Positions 1 to 7,675 of a stretch of 64,000 nucleotides of DNA are shown in pieces. Numbering within the stretch: position 1 is the stretch's first letter; the number at the start of each line of letters is the position of its first letter. The notes beneath the pieces are model-generated. The model saw nothing but the letters and a program-made list of their open reading frames with translations. It made no database searches and was not told the origin of the DNA. The translations under genes were made by a program, and so were the position numbers. This DNA comes from Cohnella rhizoplanae (GTDB lineage Bacteria; Bacillota; Bacilli; Paenibacillales; Paenibacillaceae). The stretch is taken from the NCBI RefSeq assembly GCF_948329515.1, contig NZ_CAOJCN010000013.1, positions 62,001 through 126,000 of the forward strand, read 5' to 3'.

Positions 1-2
1 GC

Positions 3-1001
3 ATCGACGCGCTCGTCCCGACCTGCGAGGAGATCTTCCATATCTCCCGCGGATTAGACCGGTTCCCGAGCGGTTGCAGCGTACTAGCCTCGCCGCTCGA
101 TTCACTCGACCGCCTTCACCATAAGGGCAGCTTCATCCGCGCGGCGGAGCAAGCGGGGCTGCCCGCGCCGCGGACGGTGTCCGTGGCGTCGCCCGATGGA
201 TGGCTGCCGCTGCTCGCCGATCCGGACTTCGCCGATGGGCTCGTGCTCAAGCCCGCCTACTCTCGGTTCGCCTCGCGCGTGATCCTGATCGACGCTCGCG
301 GCGGTCGCGATGCCTTGTCCCTTTCGGTCAGGGAAGCGACCGTGCGCAGGCTGGCAGCGTCCGGCATCGCGCCGGAGCGACCCTGGGTCGCCCAAAAGCT
401 GCTACGCGGCGTGGAGTGGTGCACCTATGGCGTCGCGCACGACGGCGCGCTGACGGCGTTCGCCGCCTACCGCAGCCGCTTCCGCGCCGGCCGGGGCGCC
501 AGCATTCACTTCCGCGCCGAGCCCCATCCGGCGCTGATGGACTGGGTGTCGCGGTTCGTGCGCCATGCGCGATTCACCGGCCAGATCGCGTTCGACTTCA
601 TGGCGCTGCCGGACGGCGCCGTCTATCCGCTCGAGTGCAATCCGCGGGCGACGAGCGGCATCCATCTGTTCACGCCGGCGGACGGACTCGCCGAGGCGCT
701 GCTCTCGCCGGAGCGGCTGATCGCGGGCGGGACGGTCGCGACGCCCGCGCCCGGCGCCGGCGCCATGCTGTCCGCCGCGATGCTGACATACGGGCTCGCG
801 CAGGCCGCACGCGAGCGCCGCCTATCCGAGTGGCTGCGCGCCTTCGCCGGCAGCCGGGACGCGGTGTACCGGCGCGGGGACGCCGGACCCGCCGCCGAGC
901 AGCTGCGGCTGTATGCCTGGCTGCGGCGGACCGCTGCCAAGCGCGGCGTGACGCTTCAGGAAGCGTCGACAATCGATATCGAATGGAATGGTGAACGATG
1001 A
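3..1001 (+). CDS. ATP-grasp domain protein (5' end outside window)
   Basis: 3' portion of an ATP-grasp ligase. The frame is open from base 3, so the GTG at 177 is internal and the true start lies left of the window. The 332 visible residues show a PTCEE motif near 6-10, typical of the region before the ATP-grasp fold. They then show LKP near 82-84 in the ATP-binding lobe and the metal-binding motif ECNPRATSG near 211-219. Such enzymes activate a carboxylate as an acyl phosphate and join it to an amine or thiol. The stop overlaps the next start (ATGA), so this is the first visible gene of a six-gene operon. The substrate cannot be told from sequence. Confidence 0.85.
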   Translation: MDALVPTCEEIFHISRGLDRFPSGCSVLASPLDSLDRLHHKGSFIRAAEQAGLPAPRTVSVASPDGWLPLLADPDFADGLVLKPAYSRFASRVILIDARGGRDALSLSVREATVRRLAASGIAPERPWVAQKLLRGVEWCTYGVAHDGALTAFAAYRSRFRAGRGASIHFRAEPHPALMDWVSRFVRHARFTGQIAFDFMALPDGAVYPLECNPRATSGIHLFTPADGLAEALLSPERLIAGGTVATPAPGAGAMLSAAMLTYGLAQAARERRLSEWLRAFAGSRDAVYRRGDAGPAAEQLRLYAWLRRTAAKRGVTLQEASTIDIEWNGER

Positions 1002-1996
1002 CCAGAGCGTTAGTCACCGGCGCGACCGGCTCCCTCGGACGGGCGGCCGCGCTGCGTCTTGCCGGGTCGGGTTGGGAAGTGACCGGCGTCGGGCGGAATG
1101 CCGAGGCTGGCCGACGGCTGGAAGCTGACGGCATCGCGTTCCGCCGGATCGATATCGGGCGGGAGCCGGAGGAGATCGCCGAGGCCTGCGCGGACCAGGA
1201 TTATGTCATTCACTGCGCGGCGTTGTCCTCGCCGTGGGGCCGCTACCGCGACTTCGAGGCGGCGAACGTCGCGGGCACCGCGCATGTCGCGGCCGGCTGC
1301 CTCCGCCACGGCGTCCGCAGGCTCGTGCACGTATCTACGCCGAGCGTATACTTCGACTACGCCGACCGGCTCCTTATCTCCGAGACGGCCGCGCTGCCCC
1401 GCCGGCCGGTCAACGCTTACGCGGCGACCAAGCTGATCGCGGAACGAATCGTACAGGAGGCGTCAGCCCGGGGACTGGACGCGGTCATTCTGCGCCCGAG
1501 AGCCATCTTCGGGCCCGAGGACGGCTCGCTTTTCCCCCGTCTCATGCGCGTGAACGAACTGCGCGGCATCCCGCTTATCGGCGGCGGCCAGGCGCTGCTC
1601 GACCTCACCTATGCGGACAACGTGGTCGACGCCCTAGTGGCAGCCTGCCTGGCGCCGGCCGAAGCGTCCGGGCGCATCTTCAACATCTCGAACGGCGAGC
1701 CCGCCAAGCTTATCGACCTGCTGCGGCGCCTGTTCGGGCTGCTGGAGCAGCCGCTTCGCACGCGGACGGTCCCGCTGCGCGCGGCGCTGGCCGCGGGCGC
1801 CTGGATGGAGAGCGCATATCGGATCGCGCCCTTTCTCGGCGCGGAGCCGCCCTTCACCCGTTACACCGTCGGTCTGCTCGCGTACAGCCAGACGCTCGAC
1901 ATCTCGGCGGCGCGCCGGACGCTCGGGTACGAGCCGCGCGTCGGCGTGGACGAGGGCCTGCAGCGATTCGCGGCCTGGTGGAGGACGAACCGATGA
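998..1996 (+). CDS. NAD(P)-dependent epimerase/dehydratase (extended SDR)
   Basis: 332-residue extended short-chain dehydrogenase. The N-terminal Rossmann motif GATGSLG is at residues 8-14. The catalytic Tyr-x3-Lys appears as YAATK near 143-147, with an STPSVY segment before it that supplies the catalytic Ser/Thr. The family acts on nucleotide sugars, steroids or other hydroxylated substrates with NAD(P). It overlaps the ATP-grasp stop and the following MBL start by four bases each, so translation is coupled and it probably acts on the same pathway intermediate. The reaction is not identifiable. Confidence 0.88.
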   Translation: MTRALVTGATGSLGRAAALRLAGSGWEVTGVGRNAEAGRRLEADGIAFRRIDIGREPEEIAEACADQDYVIHCAALSSPWGRYRDFEAANVAGTAHVAAGCLRHGVRRLVHVSTPSVYFDYADRLLISETAALPRRPVNAYAATKLIAERIVQEASARGLDAVILRPRAIFGPEDGSLFPRLMRVNELRGIPLIGGGQALLDLTYADNVVDALVAACLAPAEASGRIFNISNGEPAKLIDLLRRLFGLLEQPLRTRTVPLRAALAAGAWMESAYRIAPFLGAEPPFTRYTVGLLAYSQTLDISAARRTLGYEPRVGVDEGLQRFAAWWRTNR

Positions 1997-3021
1997 GCGC
2001 CGGGACGCCGATCGTGCCCGTCGATCTGAAGCTGATGGCGGCAGGCTATTGCGTGCACCCCGAATTCGTGACCATCCGGGGCGGTTCGCTCCGCACGGCA
2101 GCGTATCCGGCCGGCTTCGCGCTCATCCGGCATCCGTCGCAGGGCTGGATCCTGTTCGATACCGGCTATTCAGCACGCTTCGAGGCGCTCACGCGGCGGC
2201 TCCCCTACTCGTTGTACCGCCGGCTCACCCCCGTGCGCTACCGCGAGGAGGATGCGGCCGTGCGTCAGCTTGCCCGGCTCGGCATCCGAGCGGGCGAGAT
2301 CGGCACCGTCATCCTCTCGCACTTTCACGCGGACCATATCGGCGGCGCGCGGGATTTTCCCGAGGCGCGTTTCCTGTACCCGGAGGCCGCCTACGCGCCG
2401 CTGCGCCGGCTCGGTCCCGTCCGCACGACGCGCGCGGGGTTCCTGCCGGGCTTGCTCCCGGACGGCTTTGCGGACACCGCATCGCCCATCGAGCGGACGG
2501 CCGCTTGGACGCAGATTCCAGCCCCCGCGCCGCTGCCCGGCGGCTGGGATCTGCTTGGCGACGGCAGCGTGATCGCCGTCAGCCTCCCGGGGCATGCCGC
2601 AGGACAGATCGGCCTGCTGCTCCATGCGTCGGGCTCGCCTACTTCTGCTGCGTCCGCTGCGTCTGCTGCGCCCTCTTCGTCTGCGTCTGCTGCGTACGCT
2701 GCGTACGCTGCATCTGCGTCTGCTGCGTCCGCCTCGCCGCCGCCCCAGGATCCCGCGCCGGCGGCGTCAGCGCTTGAGAGCGCCCCGACGCGCTGTCTGC
2801 TGTGCGCCGACGCAGCCTGGTCGAGCCGCGCGCTGCGCGAGGACCGGCCGCCGCACCCCGCCGCCGGCTTTGTCATGGACGACCGGCAGGCATACCGCGA
2901 CAGCTTCGCGCTGCTGCGGCGCTGGCAGGCCGCGGATCCGGCGCTCGTCGTCGTGCCGAGCCATTGCCGCGAATTTTTCCCGATCGACGAGACCGGCAGC
3001 CGGGAGGTGCGAACACGATGA
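1993..3021 (+). CDS. MBL-fold metallohydrolase with Ala/Ser-rich insert
   Basis: 342 residues from the ATG overlapping the preceding stop; the open frame extends further left but only inside the upstream gene. The metallo-beta-lactamase signature HFHADH lies at about 111-116, followed by a GHAAGQ motif near 201. This is a dinuclear zinc hydrolase of the lactonase/AttM-like type that acts on esters, lactones or thioesters. Residues about 217-250 are a low-complexity Ala/Ser/Tyr tract encoded by repeating gctgcg/tct triplets, placed in a loop before the C-terminal part (LCADAAW, and PSHC near the end). In the operon it could release or edit an acylated product; that role is inferred. Confidence 0.87.
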   Translation: MSAGTPIVPVDLKLMAAGYCVHPEFVTIRGGSLRTAAYPAGFALIRHPSQGWILFDTGYSARFEALTRRLPYSLYRRLTPVRYREEDAAVRQLARLGIRAGEIGTVILSHFHADHIGGARDFPEARFLYPEAAYAPLRRLGPVRTTRAGFLPGLLPDGFADTASPIERTAAWTQIPAPAPLPGGWDLLGDGSVIAVSLPGHAAGQIGLLLHASGSPTSAASAASAAPSSSASAAYAAYAASASAASASPPPQDPAPAASALESAPTRCLLCADAAWSSRALREDRPPHPAAGFVMDDRQAYRDSFALLRRWQAADPALVVVPSHCREFFPIDETGSREVRTR

Positions 3022-4343
3022 TCAGAGCCGCCGAATTTATGCTCCGCTACCTGCGCGCCCGGCGCGGCACACGCTGGCCGGATCAGGCCGCGTTCGACCG
3101 ATGGCGGGAGTCGCGCGTGGTGCGTCATGTCGCGCGCGTTCGGCGCGATTCGCCGTTTTACCGAGAACTGTGGGAGGGCATTCCCGACGCGGATTGGCGC
3201 GCATTTCCCGAGATCGACAAGTCCGCCATGATGGCCGGCTTCGGCCGCCTTAACACCGCAGGCATTACCCGTGCCGAAGCCTTCGCCGTCGCGGAGTCGG
3301 CGGAGCGGTCGCGGGACTTCAAACCGGCGCTGCGCGGCATCACCGTCGGCCTGTCGTCCGGCACCTCCGGCAACCGCGGCCTGTTCCTGGTGAGTCCCGC
3401 GGAGCAGGCGGCCTGGGCCGGGACGATGCTGGGCAAGATGCTCCCGGTCTCGCTGCTCAGCCGCATCAGGATCGCCTTTTTCCTGCGCGCGAACAGCAAT
3501 CTGTACGAATCCGTCGGGGGCCGGCGGCTCTCGTTCGGGTTCTACGATCTGCTCGACCCGCTCGACGCGCATATCCGGCGCCTGCAGGCCGAGCGGCCGG
3601 ACCTGATCGCGGCGCCGCCGTCCATGCTGCGCGCGCTGGCGGACGCGTCCCTCTCGGGCAGGCTTGGCGGCATCCGTCCCCGCCGCATCATCGCCGCCGC
3701 CGAGGTACTCGATCCGCTCGACCGCGCGATCATGGAGCGGGCCTTCGGTCAGATCGTTCACCAGGTCTACCAGTGCACCGAGGGCTTCCTCGGCTGCACG
3801 TGCGCGCACGGGACGCTGCATCTCAACGAGGATCTCGTCTATATCGAAAAGGCGTACGTCTCCGGCAAACCCGGCACATTCGTGCCGATCGTCACCGACT
3901 TTTCGCGCCGGACGCAGCCGATCGTGCGATACCGTCTGAACGACTTGCTCGTCGAACGCGCGGCGCCCTGCCCCTGCGGCTCGCCTTTCACGGCCATCGA
4001 AAGGATCGAGGGACGCTGCGACGATATTTTCTACGCCTCGTCCAGGCAGCCGGGCGCCCAACCCGTCCCCGTCTATCCGGACTTCGTGACGCGCGCGATC
4101 ATCGGCGCTTCGAGCGAGATTCAGCAGTACCGGGCCGTGCAAACCGCGCCGGATCGCTGGACGATCGAGCTCGACCTGCGGGACGGCGACCTGCGGCAGG
4201 CGGCCGAGACGCGGATACGGCAATCCGTCGGAGCGCTTTGCGAGCGGCTCGGATGCATCGTCCCCGCGCTTTCTTTCGCACCCTTCGCACGCATGCCCGG
4301 CGAGCGCAAGCTCCGGCGCGTCGAGCGGAGGTATGTACCGTGA
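3018..4343 (+). CDS. PaaK-like adenylate-forming enzyme (F390 synthetase-related)
   Basis: 441 residues from the ATG overlapping the MBL stop. It resembles the clade of AMP-forming enzymes related to phenylacetate-CoA ligase and coenzyme F390 synthetase. The Ser/Thr/Gly ATP-binding loop SSGTSGNRG is at about 112-120. Cysteine-rich motifs CTEGFLGCTC (about 253) and CPCGSPF (about 318), and the YRLNDL motif near 306, match the PaaK-like pattern. The enzyme should activate a carboxylic acid as an acyl-adenylate and pass it to CoA, an amine or another acceptor. No carrier-protein domain is fused. Its neighbours (ATP-grasp, acyltransferase) suggest it supplies an activated acyl group. Confidence 0.85.
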   Translation: MIRAAEFMLRYLRARRGTRWPDQAAFDRWRESRVVRHVARVRRDSPFYRELWEGIPDADWRAFPEIDKSAMMAGFGRLNTAGITRAEAFAVAESAERSRDFKPALRGITVGLSSGTSGNRGLFLVSPAEQAAWAGTMLGKMLPVSLLSRIRIAFFLRANSNLYESVGGRRLSFGFYDLLDPLDAHIRRLQAERPDLIAAPPSMLRALADASLSGRLGGIRPRRIIAAAEVLDPLDRAIMERAFGQIVHQVYQCTEGFLGCTCAHGTLHLNEDLVYIEKAYVSGKPGTFVPIVTDFSRRTQPIVRYRLNDLLVERAAPCPCGSPFTAIERIEGRCDDIFYASSRQPGAQPVPVYPDFVTRAIIGASSEIQQYRAVQTAPDRWTIELDLRDGDLRQAAETRIRQSVGALCERLGCIVPALSFAPFARMPGERKLRRVERRYVP

Positions 4344-5500
4344 GCGTAGACATCTTTTTCTACGACAGCCTGAATATCGATGATTGCCCCTGGCCCGATA
4401 CGGCGTACGGACAATATGCGAGACATTATCTGGCCCCGATCGTGACGAGCGGCAGCGAATCGTGGGTCGGCAACGTCCGCGCGCGCCTCGTCGTCATGAG
4501 CGTAGACGGCATACCCGTGCCTCTGACCGTCAACGACGCGGAGTACGCCAACTCCTACGTATGCTCGCCCTACACGCACTACGTGAGCTATGCCAGGCAG
4601 GAGCTCTCGCTGCTCCGGAGCCGCGCCCTGATCGCCGCGCTGTCCGCGCTGCTAACCGGCATCGGCGGCCTGCTCAAGGCATCGCGGTTCAACCGCGTCG
4701 TGCACGTCAACAATTGGCTGCTGTCCACCAACCTCTATCCGTCGCTGTCTGACGAACAATGGTCGGCGGCGCTGGATCGCCTGATTCTCGCGTTTCCCGG
4801 CCACGCCATCGCCTTCCGGTCGCTGAACGCCGCGCTCAACGCGCGCGAGCTGCAGCTGCTCCAGGATCGGCGGTGCCGCCTCGTACCCAGCCGACAGATC
4901 TATCTGCTGCGGACGGGCGATCCCGACTTCGCGAATGCCAAGGCCCGCTGGCTGCTGAAGCGCGACCGCGCACTGGCGGAGCGGCACGGCTACGCGGTAT
5001 CGGGGCCTGCTGACATGACGGCTGCCGACATTCCGAGGATCGCGGCGCTGTACAAGATGCTGTACTTGGAAAAATACTCCCTGCACAATCCGCAGTTCAC
5101 GGCTCGCTTCCTCGAGACGGCGCTCGCGGAGGGAACCCTCGAGCTGCACGGCTATCGCGACGCCGTCACCGGCAGGCTCGACGCCGTCCTCGGCTTCTAC
5201 GCGCGGGAAGGCGCCATGACGACGCCGTTGTTCGGCTACGACACGTCGCTGCCGCAGGAGATCGGCTTGTACCGCATGCTGTCCGCCCTCCTGATCGGCC
5301 TCGCCCGCGATCGCGGCCTGCTGCTCCACGAGAGCTCGGGGGCGGCGCAGTTCAAGCGCAATCGCGGCGCGGTCGCCGACATGGAATATACCGCCGTCTA
5401 CGACCGGCACCTGCCTGCATGGCGGAGGGCGAGCTGGGCCGCGCTCGAGGGGCTGCTCGGCAGGGTCGGAGTGCCGCTGATGCGCAGATACAAGCTATGA
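4340..5500 (+). CDS. GNAT-like acyltransferase, uncharacterised
   Basis: 386 residues from a GTG that overlaps the previous stop (GTGA). The long upstream open frame is a shadow of the adenylating enzyme. The C-terminal half (about 200-370) looks like a GNAT fold: a short helix-rich motif (YKMLYLEKYSLHNPQF), a core strand with LDAVLGFYAREGAMTTPLFGY, and HESSGAAQFKRNRGA resembling acyl-CoA or peptidyl acyltransferases that act on whole side chains. The N-terminal 120 residues are not recognised. It probably transfers the acyl group made by the adjacent PaaK-like enzyme; this is inferred from position only. Confidence 0.75.
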   Translation: MSVDIFFYDSLNIDDCPWPDTAYGQYARHYLAPIVTSGSESWVGNVRARLVVMSVDGIPVPLTVNDAEYANSYVCSPYTHYVSYARQELSLLRSRALIAALSALLTGIGGLLKASRFNRVVHVNNWLLSTNLYPSLSDEQWSAALDRLILAFPGHAIAFRSLNAALNARELQLLQDRRCRLVPSRQIYLLRTGDPDFANAKARWLLKRDRALAERHGYAVSGPADMTAADIPRIAALYKMLYLEKYSLHNPQFTARFLETALAEGTLELHGYRDAVTGRLDAVLGFYAREGAMTTPLFGYDTSLPQEIGLYRMLSALLIGLARDRGLLLHESSGAAQFKRNRGAVADMEYTAVYDRHLPAWRRASWAALEGLLGRVGVPLMRRYKL

Positions 5501-5519
5501 GACGGGAGGGAGATCGGGA

Positions 5520-6389
5520 ATGGGAAATGCGCAGGTTAGCACGGCGCTGGTCACGGGCGCGTCGAGCGGCTTCGGCCTGCTCATCGCGATCGAGTTGGCG
5601 AAGCGGGGCTACCGGGTCGTCGCCGCGATGCGGGATCCTGATAAACAAACGGCGCTCATGAAGGAGGCGGAACGGGCCGGCGCGCGCGAACGGATCGAGG
5701 TGGTTCGGCTGGACGTGACCGACGCGGACTCGATCGCGGCCGCCCTGTCCGGCATGCTGCGGCGGCACGGCCGGATCGACGTGCTGGTGAACAACGCGGG
5801 CATGGCGGTCGGCGGCTTCGCCGAGGAGGTGCCGCTGGCCGCGTGGCGGTCGCAGATGGAGACGAACTTTATCGGCCTGGTCGCAACGACGCAGGCCGTG
5901 CTGCCGGCGATGCGGGCGCAGGGCGGAGGGACGATCATTCAGATGAGCAGCGTGAGCGGGCGGTGGGGGTTCCCCGGATACGGCGCGTATGCCGCGTCCA
6001 AATACGCGGTCGAGGGCTTCAGCGAGAGCCTGCGCCACGAGGTGGCGCCCTTCGGCATCCGCGTCGCGCTCGTCGAGCCCGGCGCATACCGCACGGCGAT
6101 CTGGGCAAAGGGGTTCGCGGAGATGCATGCGAAGCCGGATTCGCCTTATGAAGGCGCGCTGGACGCCGTGCTCCGCATGGCCAGGCGCACGGCCGAGACC
6201 GCGCCCTACCCGGCCGAGGTCGCCGAGCTCGTGGCCCGTCTCGCCGGGCAGCGGCGCATCTCGCGGCTGCGATACCCGATCGGCCGGGGCTCGCGCCTGC
6301 TCCTGCTGGCCGGCAGGCTGCTGCCGTGGCGGGTGATCGAGGCGGCGACGCGGCGCGCCATGCGCAGGAGCGGCGGATTTTCCCCATAG
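5520..6389 (+). CDS. Short-chain dehydrogenase/reductase
   Basis: 289-residue classical SDR. The cofactor motif TGASSGFG lies at about 12-19, NNAG at about 90-93, a catalytic Ser in MSSVSG near 142, and YAASK at about 156-160. The R in AAMRD after strand 2 suggests NADP preference. It starts 19 bases after the GNAT-like gene behind a GGGAGGG-type ribosome binding site, so it is probably the last gene of the operon. The C-terminal extension (about 250-289, Arg-rich) is longer than in minimal SDRs and is seen in membrane-associated retinol/ketoacyl reductase-like members. Confidence 0.88.
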   Translation: MGNAQVSTALVTGASSGFGLLIAIELAKRGYRVVAAMRDPDKQTALMKEAERAGARERIEVVRLDVTDADSIAAALSGMLRRHGRIDVLVNNAGMAVGGFAEEVPLAAWRSQMETNFIGLVATTQAVLPAMRAQGGGTIIQMSSVSGRWGFPGYGAYAASKYAVEGFSESLRHEVAPFGIRVALVEPGAYRTAIWAKGFAEMHAKPDSPYEGALDAVLRMARRTAETAPYPAEVAELVARLAGQRRISRLRYPIGRGSRLLLLAGRLLPWRVIEAATRRAMRRSGGFSP

Positions 6390-6517
6390 CCGGCATTTTA
6401 AATTCAGCTATACGCGTATCATCAGAACCTCCGGACATTCCGAAGGTTCTATTACGCATGCGATTGACGGGCATCGCCAACTTTCTATCGAGGCTCGAAG
6501 CAGAATACATAAAACCG

Positions 6518-6551
6518 TTGACATTTAGTATTGATAACGATTATCATTATC
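6518..6551 (+). promoter_or_regulatory. Promoter with overlapping Fur box
   Basis: TTGACA at 6518-6523 is followed about 18 bases later by a TATCAT-like -10 at 6542-6547. A Fur box, TGATAAC-G-ATTATCA (one mismatch to the 7-1-7 consensus), lies at 6532-6546 and covers spacer and -10. Fur with iron should block this promoter. AGGGGGA at 6597-6603 then serves the TTG start at 6611. Confidence 0.85.
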
Positions 6552-6610
6552 GAGGAAATTCCAACGCGCGGTACCAGGGTTATCCAAATATAGATTAGGG
6601 GGAAAATCAC

Positions 6611-7675
6611 TTGTCTTACCTACGCCAATCGTCGCTTTTCGCCATGCTGTCCGTTCTGATCCTGCTCGTCGCCGCTTGCGGCAACGGCAACAACAATAAT
6701 AGCGCGGCGTCTTCGTCCGCATCCGCGTCTGCGTCCGCCCCTGCCTCCTCGGAAGCTGCCGCTTCGCCTTCGGCATCGTCCTCGCCGTCTGCCGACGCGA
6801 GCGGCACGCGCAACATCAAGCACGCGCTCGGCGAGCTGCCGATCACGGGCGTGCCCCAGAAGATCGTCGTCCTCGAATGGACGTACGCGGAAGAGCTGCT
6901 GACGCTCGGCGTGCAGCCGGCCGGCATCGCGGATATCGAGAACATGAAGAAATGGATCTCCACGCCGACGGAGCTGTCCGCGGACGTTCAGGACGTGGGC
7001 ACCCGCCAGGAGCCGAACCTCGAGACGATCGCGGCCCTCGAGCCCGATCTCATCATCGGCGTGAAGTTCCGCCACGAAGCGACGTACGATCAGCTGAACG
7101 GCATCGCGCCGACGCTGCTGTTCGATCCATACCCGCCGGAGGGTCAAGGCGACCAATATCAAGAGATGCTGGATACGTTCCATACGATCGCCGACGTCCT
7201 GGGCAAGCAGGCCGAAGCCGAAGCGATGCTCGCCGATCTGCAGAAGACGTACGACGACGGCAAGGCGAAGCTCGCGGCGGCCGGCAAGGAAGGCCAGTCG
7301 ATCGTGCTGACGATGCCGTGGGTCGACCAGAACGCGGTCACGTTCCGCATCTCGACCGACAACGCGCTCGCGATCAAGAATCTGGAGCACCTCGGCCTCA
7401 AGAACGCCTTCAAGCCGGCTCAGTTTGAAGTATACGGCTACTCCACCACCGGCGTAGAAGCGCTGCAGTCCGTACAAGACGCCGACTATCTGCATATTAC
7501 GGCGGAGGACGACGTGCTGCCGATGCTCGAGAAGAATCCCGTCTGGACCGGACTCAACTTCGTCAAGGATAAGCGCGTCTACGCGCTGGGCGGCGACACA
7601 TGGCCGTACGGCGGTCCTTATGCCGCCAAGCTGATGGCCGAGCGCACCGTGAAGGCGCTGACGGCCGCACAATGA
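6611..7675 (+). CDS. Iron-siderophore ABC transporter substrate-binding lipoprotein
   Basis: 354 residues from a TTG start with an AGGGGGA ribosome binding site eight bases upstream. The lipoprotein signal peptide ends in the lipobox LVAAC (Cys23). An Asn/Ser/Ala/Pro linker follows to about residue 64, then a FecB/FhuD-type class III binding fold (VPQKIVVLEWTYAEELL, LEPDLIIG, PWVDQNAVTFRIST). It is anchored to the outer face of the membrane and hands ferric siderophore to the permease. It is preceded by a Fur box and overlaps the permease gene by four bases. The siderophore (hydroxamate, citrate or catechol) cannot be told. Confidence 0.92.
   Translation: MSYLRQSSLFAMLSVLILLVAACGNGNNNNSAASSSASASASAPASSEAAASPSASSSPSADASGTRNIKHALGELPITGVPQKIVVLEWTYAEELLTLGVQPAGIADIENMKKWISTPTELSADVQDVGTRQEPNLETIAALEPDLIIGVKFRHEATYDQLNGIAPTLLFDPYPPEGQGDQYQEMLDTFHTIADVLGKQAEAEAMLADLQKTYDDGKAKLAAAGKEGQSIVLTMPWVDQNAVTFRISTDNALAIKNLEHLGLKNAFKPAQFEVYGYSTTGVEALQSVQDADYLHITAEDDVLPMLEKNPVWTGLNFVKDKRVYALGGDTWPYGGPYAAKLMAERTVKALTAAQ

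Noticed and set aside
2391..4223. 610-codon open frame on the minus strand
   Set aside because: Antisense shadow of the MBL and adenylating genes in GC-rich DNA; no domain, no ribosome site.
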